Shown here: positions 6,809 to 12,133 of the stretch, one piece after another
Layout of the letters: the number at the start of each line of letters is the position of its first letter
Position numbering within the stretch: position 1 is the first letter of the stretch
Source of the DNA: Bacteroidales bacterium
GTDB lineage: Bacteria > Bacteroidota > Bacteroidia > Bacteroidales > UBA1556
Direction of reading: 5' to 3'
NCBI GenBank assembly: GCA_029935325.1
Contig: JAOZKO010000059.1
Location: 1 to 12,133 of the forward strand
DNA: 12,133 bases
Made by a program: the position numbers and the translations under genes
The notes under the pieces: generated by a model
What the model was told of the DNA's origin: nothing
Databases searched by the model: none
Seen by the model: only the letters and a program-made list of their open reading frames with translations

Positions 6809-7591
6809 CACAAATGGATACTTCAATCCTTTATGCTCTACCAATTCCATAGTTGCACGACCCACCATTAGCTCACTTACAGCGTATATTGGCAGATGGT
6901 TTTTATCATCCGAAACATAAATTGTCATCGGAGTTTCGTCAGCAAACACTCCTCCGGTTAATACATATGGCGAAAATTTCATGCATTTAATTGAACCCAG
7001 CGAAGTCTTTACAATATCATAACCCATAAACTCAAACTGTATATGATATACTGAATCATCCATAAATAAATTGATCTCAAATTTTTGATTAAGCTGAATG
7101 CTATCAAAATTGAAATTTCGAATATAGTATAATGAAGACAGTAAATCCTGCACCTTAAATTCTGTTCTATATTTTCTAAGGTCTTGATTTCTATTATTTA
7201 AACTTTCTATCTTTCCTGAGTCTTGTTCAAATCTAACATCACGACTAGCTTCATATCCTCCTTCGCTAATTCTCTTTTTAAAATAGGAAGGCAGTTGATT
7301 CTCTGCATTTATATATGTTTCGTAATGGTCGTCAACTTTAAAAAACCAACGAAATGCACCTTTGGTTTCTCCCTTAAGAACAATGCGTTGCAATTTCTGG
7401 CCATATAGATTTGTCTGTTTCTCATCAATCTTGCTAACTACTTTTCCGGCAGTAACATTACCTGTAACAGCAGAATTATAATACAATTTGAAAGTAAGTT
7501 CTTCCCCTTGCTTATATGCTTGTTGGTACAATGCCGAAGATGAAAAGCTAATAAGAATCGATACAAAAAAAACTAGAATACTCTTTATCAT
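6800..7591 (-). CDS. DUF3108 envelope protein
   Basis: The 263-residue product has a signal peptide (MIKSILVFFVSILISFSSSA, cleavage near 20) and no other membrane span or lipobox cysteine, so it should be periplasmic. The mature part matches DUF3108: YKQGEELTFKLYY (26-38) and VTAGK (46-50) at the start, LPSYFKKRISEGGYE (100-114), VQDLLSSLYYIRNF (147-160) in the middle, and KFSPYVLTGGVFAD (205-218) followed by IYVSDDKNHLPI (224-235) near the end. The family is predicted to be beta-rich and is common in Bacteroidota and Proteobacteria; no biochemical role is established that I can state. It is convergent with the histidine kinase and separated from mutB by 264 bp containing a large hairpin, so it is probably its own transcription unit. 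I found no exact -7 box in its upstream region. Confidence 0.85.
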   Translation of the reverse strand: MIKSILVFFVSILISFSSSALYQQAYKQGEELTFKLYYNSAVTGNVTAGKVVSKIDEKQTNLYGQKLQRIVLKGETKGAFRWFFKVDDHYETYINAENQLPSYFKKRISEGGYEASRDVRFEQDSGKIESLNNRNQDLRKYRTEFKVQDLLSSLYYIRNFNFDSIQLNQKFEINLFMDDSVYHIQFEFMGYDIVKTSLGSIKCMKFSPYVLTGGVFADETPMTIYVSDDKNHLPIYAVSELMVGRATMELVEHKGLKYPFVTI

Positions 7592-7762
7592 GATGAATAA
7601 TTTTGTGATTAGAATACTTGATAAACAAAAAGCATTCCATAAAAATCTATTCTAAAACGAAAATTAATTTGAAATATTCTTTTGCAACTACTTTAAAGGG
7701 ATAAAGTGGTAATATACAGAGAGTAAAGGAAAAAATAATTTTGTATTTTTTAATGTATCCTT

Positions 7763-7815
7763 TTGAGAAGCTTTGTATAACCTTATATGTTTAGTTATTG
7801 CACAAAGCTCCTCAA
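7763..7815 (-). terminator. Long 3' hairpin after mutB
   Basis: Arms 7763-7776 and 7802-7815 pair over 14 positions with one mismatch (A/C in the middle); after a 3-nt bulge, ATAAC (7777-7781) pairs with GTTAT (7794-7798), leaving a 12-nt loop. It starts about 40 nt beyond the mutB stop. Neither strand has a T-run next to it, so it is better read as an mRNA 3'-end stabiliser or factor-dependent end than a classic terminator. The rest of the 7592-7855 gap shows nothing I can identify. Confidence 0.5.
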
Positions 7816-7855
7816 CTAGCTGTAGAATTACTATTAAAACTACATCACCTAATAT

Positions 7856-9991
7856 TTACTGTTTACGGATTTTAATCAATATTTCTAGAATATTAATAGC
7901 CGCTTCAGCAATAATAGTTCCGGGACCAAATATAGCTGCAGCACCCGAATCATAAAGATATTGATAATCCTGAGGAGGGATTACACCACCTACTATTACC
8001 ATTATATCCTCTCTACCTTGCTTTTTGAGTTCTTCAATAACCTGCGGAACCAATGTTTTATGACCAGCAGCCAAGGAGCTTACTCCTAATATATGCACAT
8101 CATTTTCAATTGCCTGACGTGCTGATTCTTCAGGAGTTTGAAATAGTGGTCCAATATCCACATCAAATCCAATATCAGCATAGCCAGTAGCGACAACTTT
8201 AGCTCCTCTATCGTGGCCATCTTGTCCCATTTTGGCAATCATTATCCTTGGGCGACGTCCTTCCATTTCTGCAAATTCATCGGCCATTTTTACCGCTTTT
8301 TTATAGTGCTCATCATTACCTGTTTCTGATGAATACACTCCTGATATACTTTTTATCACTGCTTTATACCTTCCTGATATTTTCTCAATAGCATCTGAAA
8401 TTTCACCTAATGAGGCTCTTTTTCGTGCTGCATCAACTGCCAATGCTAGTAGATTTCCTTCGCCACTATTCATTGAATTGCTCAGCATTTCTAATGCTTC
8501 TTCTACTTCTGCTTGATTTCTATCTTCGCGCAGCAAATTTAATCTTTTTATCTGTGAATCCCTCACCGTGGTATTATCAACCTCTAGAGTATCAATTGGG
8601 TCTTCTTTTTTCAATCGATATTTATTAACTCCTAAGATGGTTTCTTTACTAGTATCAATTCTGGCTTGCTTTCTTGCAGCAGCCTCTTCTATTCGCATTT
8701 TTGGAATTCCTGTTTCAATAGCCTTTGCCATTCCTCCCAACTTTTCAACCTCTTCAATAAGAGTCCAAGCTTTATTCGCTATTTCATTTGTTAGGCTTTC
8801 CACATAATACGAACCTGCCCAAGGATCAACTGCACGAGTTATTTGGGTTTCTTGCTGAATATATATTTGAGTATTTCGAGCAATTCGTGCCGAGAAATCT
8901 GTAGGAAGAGCTATTGCCTCATCCAAAGCATTGGTATGTAACGATTGTGTATGACCAAGTGCTGCTCCCATTGCCTCAATGCAAGTACGAGCAACATTAT
9001 TAAATGGGTCTTGCTCCGTTAAGCTCCATCCTGAGGTTTGCGTATGAGTACGCAATGCCATTGATTTAGGGTTCTTAGGATTGAATTGCTTAACAATTTT
9101 TGCCCATAGCATCCTTCCGGCACGCATTTTTGCAATCTCCATAAAATGATTCATTCCTGATCCCCAAAAGAAGGATAAACGAGGAGCAAAAGTATCGATA
9201 TCCATACCCGCATTTATTCCTGCTCGCAGATACTCCAAACCATCAGCTAAGGTATATGCCAACTCAATATCGTTAGTAGCTCCAGCCTCTTGCATATGAT
9301 AACCACTAATACTTATGGAATTGAATTTTGGCATTTTCTGAGAGGTGAATTCAAAAATGTCGGCAATAATACGCATGGAAGCTTGTGGTGGGTAAATATA
9401 TGTATTCCTTACCATAAACTCCTTTAGAATATCGTTTTGGATAGTACCACTGAGCTTTTCCATTGGCACTCCTTGCTCTTCTGCAGCAACAATATAGAAA
9501 GCCATAATTGGTAATACTGCACCATTCATGGTCATTGATACTGACATTTTATCAAGAGGAATTTGGTCAAAAAGAACCTTCATATCCAATATTGAATCAA
9601 TAGCAACACCTGCTTTTCCCACATCACCTGTCACCCTAGGGTGATCACTATCATAACCTCGATGTGTTGCCAAATCAAAGGCTACTGATAATCCCTTCTG
9701 CCCTGCAGCTAAGTTTCTGCGATAAAAAGCATTAGATTCCTCTGCTGTTGAAAATCCTGCATATTGTCGAATGGTCCATGGGCGAGTAACATACATTGAT
9801 GAATATGGTCCACGAAGAAAAGGCACAAGACCAGCTGCATATTGCAAATGCTCCATTTTCTCTAAATCTTCAGCTGTATAAATCTGCTTTACATCAATAT
9901 GTTCAGCGGTTTTCCAAACGCTTTGATCCTCAACTTCTGTATTAGAAGCGTTGGACTCTTTTATATCTATATTCCTAAAATTAGGTCGCAT
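7856..9991 (-). CDS. mutB: Methylmalonyl-CoA mutase large (catalytic) subunit
   Basis: The 711-residue protein is the adenosylcobalamin-dependent mutase that interconverts (R)-methylmalonyl-CoA and succinyl-CoA in the cytoplasm. The barrel domain carries RPWTIRQYAGFS (70-81, Tyr77 matching the active-site Tyr89 of the Propionibacterium enzyme), NDILKEFMVRNTY (186-198, Arg195 matching Arg207) and SISGYHMQEAGA (227-238, His232 matching His244). The C-terminal cobalamin domain has the base-off motif MGQDGHDRG (588-596) with axial ligand His593, then GVSSLAAGHKTL (636-647) and VGGVIPP (667-673). Length is normal and all key residues are present. It follows mutA after 25 nt, in the usual order. 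No meaB/argK chaperone or methylmalonyl-CoA epimerase gene is in the window. Some databases name this gene scpA. Confidence 0.97.
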   Translation of the reverse strand: MRPNFRNIDIKESNASNTEVEDQSVWKTAEHIDVKQIYTAEDLEKMEHLQYAAGLVPFLRGPYSSMYVTRPWTIRQYAGFSTAEESNAFYRRNLAAGQKGLSVAFDLATHRGYDSDHPRVTGDVGKAGVAIDSILDMKVLFDQIPLDKMSVSMTMNGAVLPIMAFYIVAAEEQGVPMEKLSGTIQNDILKEFMVRNTYIYPPQASMRIIADIFEFTSQKMPKFNSISISGYHMQEAGATNDIELAYTLADGLEYLRAGINAGMDIDTFAPRLSFFWGSGMNHFMEIAKMRAGRMLWAKIVKQFNPKNPKSMALRTHTQTSGWSLTEQDPFNNVARTCIEAMGAALGHTQSLHTNALDEAIALPTDFSARIARNTQIYIQQETQITRAVDPWAGSYYVESLTNEIANKAWTLIEEVEKLGGMAKAIETGIPKMRIEEAAARKQARIDTSKETILGVNKYRLKKEDPIDTLEVDNTTVRDSQIKRLNLLREDRNQAEVEEALEMLSNSMNSGEGNLLALAVDAARKRASLGEISDAIEKISGRYKAVIKSISGVYSSETGNDEHYKKAVKMADEFAEMEGRRPRIMIAKMGQDGHDRGAKVVATGYADIGFDVDIGPLFQTPEESARQAIENDVHILGVSSLAAGHKTLVPQVIEELKKQGREDIMVIVGGVIPPQDYQYLYDSGAAAIFGPGTIIAEAAINILEILIKIRKQ

Positions 9992-10016
9992 AATAATCTT
10001 TTTAAAAATATTGTAA

Positions 10017-11867
10017 TTATTTGATGATTCTACTATTAAAGCCTTTTAAACTTTCTAAAACATTTGTTCTCACATGAATGAATTCTTCAACGCCTGCTTC
10101 CTTTAGGTTGTCAATATCTTCTTTAGGATTGCCAGCTACTAATACTATTATTTTAAAATCTGTAGCTTGAATCTCTTTATTAAAGTCATTTGCAAAATCC
10201 AGATATTCACCATCAGAGCTGCAAAATACGGTAATATCTGCCTGATTATTTCTTGCTTCTTCTAGTCCTTCGCTTGCTGATTTACAATTGTCATTTTCTA
10301 TTATTTCGTATCCAGCACAAGCAAAAAAGTTAGCAATAAAACCAGCTCGAGCTTTTCGCATTGTAAGGTCGCCAAAAGATAATATTTGTAATTTTGGTCG
10401 CTTATTGCTTTTTTCGACCTGAAGGCGCAAATCCTCAAATTCTTGTGCCGCTCGATGTAGATATAGTCCAACAGGCTTGCCTTTAGTTTCCAATTCTACT
10501 TCATCGAGCATAAACTCCAACTGGTTTGGAAACTGATTAGTACCAAGAATACTTAGCTTACGAGTTGCAACATTATATTCCTTTTTAACTGCTGATTTTG
10601 TAATTTCATCTTTTATAAAATCAGACTCCATAGCCACGGCATAACCACCTTTATCTTCTATTTCATTGAATAGTTCCCAAGAGCTTTCAATTATTGATTT
10701 GCTCATATTTTCAATATAATATGAACCTCCAGCAGCATCAACAACTTTATCGAAATGTGCTTCTTCTTTAATCAAAATTTGCTGATTTTGAGATATTCTT
10801 GATCCAAATTCATTTTCCTTATGATAGGTTTTATCGAAAGGCAATACGCTAATTACATCTACTCCTGCAATTGAGGCTGACATAGCCTCAGTAGTAGTTC
10901 TAAGCATATTCACATAGGGATCAAAAAGAGATTTATTCCATATACTACTTTGAGCATGGATATATGCTTTGGCATTTTCTTTTAGCTCAGGATTGTATGC
11001 TGTAATTATTTTTGCCCATAAAAAGCGCAGAGCTCTAAACTTTGCAATTTCCATAAAATATGCTGAGCCTATTGCCATCCTAAACTGAATATGCTTGATA
11101 ATAATATCAAGACGTATTCCTTTTTCCAATAAGCGATGAGTATATTCTACAGCTGCAGAAAGTGCAAATGCTAGTTCCTGAACTACAGTTGATCCTCCAT
11201 TATGAAAATGCTGAGCATTTATACTTAGGACTTTGAAATTTGGAAAATGAATTTCCGATTCATTTATCAAAGAAACTAGTTCATCAATATTATTATCCAA
11301 TGTTTGATAATATTGTCCACTTATCAATCGGTAAGCCATTGCATCCCAATTAAATGAACCTTTTATTTTAGACTTATCAAATTTAGATTCCTCCACAAAA
11401 GTGATAAAATGCTTGAGGATAATCTTAAAGCTCATAGGCTTATCAAAACGGATTGAAATACTCTCAAGGTCAATATCCTTTAATAGGCAAGCCAAACTAT
11501 CAGCTTTGCGTATTTGAGAACAATTAAACTCAATTGAGTTAGCACCACGTTTAATGGCATATAATGCTAATTTATTGGCTTCAGTGGGTTCTGAAGTTTC
11601 AATAATTCTATTTATTTCCCAATTATTATTGGTTTTTGTACCTCGCAAATATGGGTAAGAACCGGGCATGGATTGAAATGGTTTGCACTCCTCCAAATCA
11701 TCATCTCGATAGATTCCCTTTATATTAATCCCTTCAGCGATCTTCCATAATAGCTTTGCGTCAGGATTGTCTGTTTTTAAATCTGATTTCAGTTTCTCTT
11801 CCCATTGCTCTGTGCTTATGCTAGGAAATTCTCCAAAAAGAGATTTATTCTCTTGATTGTTTTGCAT
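10017..11867 (-). CDS. mutA: Methylmalonyl-CoA mutase small (non-catalytic) subunit
   Basis: The 616-residue protein aligns along the whole mutase fold but is diverged: LLWKIAEGINIKGIYR (39-54), YPYLRG (71-76), NAQHFHNGGSTVVQELAFAL (217-236), SAYFMEIAKFRALRFLWAKI (268-287) and DAAGGSYYIE (377-386) mirror MutB. In the C-terminal flavodoxin-like domain the cobalamin motif is lost: the DGHDRG region of MutB is replaced by GDLTMRKARAG (499-509), with no axial histidine. This is the known state of MutA, which supports the heterodimer but does not bind the cofactor or carry out the radical reaction. It is the first gene of the operon, with a -7 box about 66 bp upstream. Length is close to the usual 610-640 residues. 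The HFHNGG sequence sits where MutB has the catalytic YHMQEAGA, so the active-site context is also altered. Confidence 0.95.
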   Translation of the reverse strand: MQNNQENKSLFGEFPSISTEQWEEKLKSDLKTDNPDAKLLWKIAEGINIKGIYRDDDLEECKPFQSMPGSYPYLRGTKTNNNWEINRIIETSEPTEANKLALYAIKRGANSIEFNCSQIRKADSLACLLKDIDLESISIRFDKPMSFKIILKHFITFVEESKFDKSKIKGSFNWDAMAYRLISGQYYQTLDNNIDELVSLINESEIHFPNFKVLSINAQHFHNGGSTVVQELAFALSAAVEYTHRLLEKGIRLDIIIKHIQFRMAIGSAYFMEIAKFRALRFLWAKIITAYNPELKENAKAYIHAQSSIWNKSLFDPYVNMLRTTTEAMSASIAGVDVISVLPFDKTYHKENEFGSRISQNQQILIKEEAHFDKVVDAAGGSYYIENMSKSIIESSWELFNEIEDKGGYAVAMESDFIKDEITKSAVKKEYNVATRKLSILGTNQFPNQLEFMLDEVELETKGKPVGLYLHRAAQEFEDLRLQVEKSNKRPKLQILSFGDLTMRKARAGFIANFFACAGYEIIENDNCKSASEGLEEARNNQADITVFCSSDGEYLDFANDFNKEIQATDFKIIVLVAGNPKEDIDNLKEAGVEEFIHVRTNVLESLKGFNSRIIK

Positions 11868-11932
11868 AAAATTAGATATTTCTTTAATAAATAAATATTT
11901 ATGTGTTAAATGAATAACAAAATTATGATGTA

Positions 11933-11940
11933 CAAAAGTA
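11933..11940 (-). promoter_or_regulatory. -7 box for the mutAB operon
   Basis: On the minus strand this reads TACTTTTG, an exact TAnnTTTG match. Transcription would start near 11926, leaving a leader of about 58 nt before the mutA ATG. No cobalamin-riboswitch-like conserved box was recognised in this short leader. Confidence 0.45.
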
Positions 11941-12133
11941 AGCTTATTATATTATATGGATTTTCTATTTTAGTGTAAAAATACGGCTCTAGTATGATAA
12001 ATCATTACTTATTCCGTAAAAACTAGTTTTATGGAGAGTTACTACTTAGTCGGGTTAAATAATTGACATTCAGTAGTCCAGTGCTTTAGCTCTGGGCTGC
12101 AAATTGAGATAAACCATCAGTTTTGGCGGTATT
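11941..12133. other. Unassigned region at the window edge
   Basis: No coding frame with a start codon, RNA gene or repeat family was recognised. A 12-bp palindrome AAAACTAGTTTT lies at 12019-12030. On the minus strand two frames are open from the window edge for 15 and 20 codons, too short to decide whether they are the tail of a neighbouring gene. Confidence 0.3.

Noticed and set aside
8568..8807. 79-codon plus-strand open frame inside mutB
   Set aside because: MutB is conserved throughout this stretch, so the antisense frame is a by-product of codon use.
11868..11932. Cobalamin riboswitch upstream of mutA
   Set aside because: The leader is under 70 nt and AT-rich, with no recognisable B12-box; cobalamin riboswitches are about 200 nt.
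1..12133. CRISPR array, tRNA, rRNA, transposase, toxin-antitoxin or defence genes
   Set aside because: Looked for on both strands; no direct-repeat array, cloverleaf or characteristic protein motif was seen.

Overview
The window is an AT-rich (roughly one third G+C by eye) stretch of a Bacteroidota chromosome. The evidence for the phylum is a secreted protein ending in a type IX secretion (T9SS) sorting domain, a DUF2723 membrane protein and a DUF3108 protein of Bacteroidota type, four promoter candidates matching the Bacteroidota -7 consensus TAnnTTTG, A-rich ribosome sites without Shine-Dalgarno sequences, and a sensor kinase with an N-terminal tetratricopeptide (TPR) domain. No species can be named from the sequence alone.

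Layout. Positions 1-1884 (+) hold the C-terminal 627 codons of a DUF2723 membrane protein whose start lies outside the window; a terminator and a short GCAAAGAC-type repeat follow. Positions 2110-3778 (-) hold a two-gene operon: a T9SS-exported protein of unknown function and a signal-peptide-bearing alpha/beta hydrolase, separated by one base. Positions 3779-4693 are mostly intergenic, but contain a compact monocistronic unit (4025-4247) with its own -7 box, a leader hairpin, a 34-codon Lys-rich protein and a terminator. After it come a decayed-looking open frame and a long-range inverted repeat. Positions 4694-6778 (+) encode a TPR/transmembrane histidine kinase, convergent with a DUF3108 envelope protein at 6800-7591 (-). 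Positions 7856-11867 (-) hold the mutA-mutB operon for adenosylcobalamin-dependent methylmalonyl-CoA mutase, with a long 3' hairpin and a promoter candidate upstream.

How the genes fit together. MutA and MutB form the heterodimer that interconverts succinyl-CoA and (R)-methylmalonyl-CoA, used in propionate production or propionyl-CoA/branched-chain amino acid catabolism. The remaining genes mostly concern the envelope (DUF2723, T9SS protein, hydrolase, DUF3108, sensor kinase) and do not form one pathway with it. The window is largely ordinary core genome. I did not find a defence system, mobile element, CRISPR array or biosynthetic cluster. The most interesting material is small: the 34-aa protein unit, the paired inverted repeats around it, and a 17-nt sequence shared by two terminator regions.
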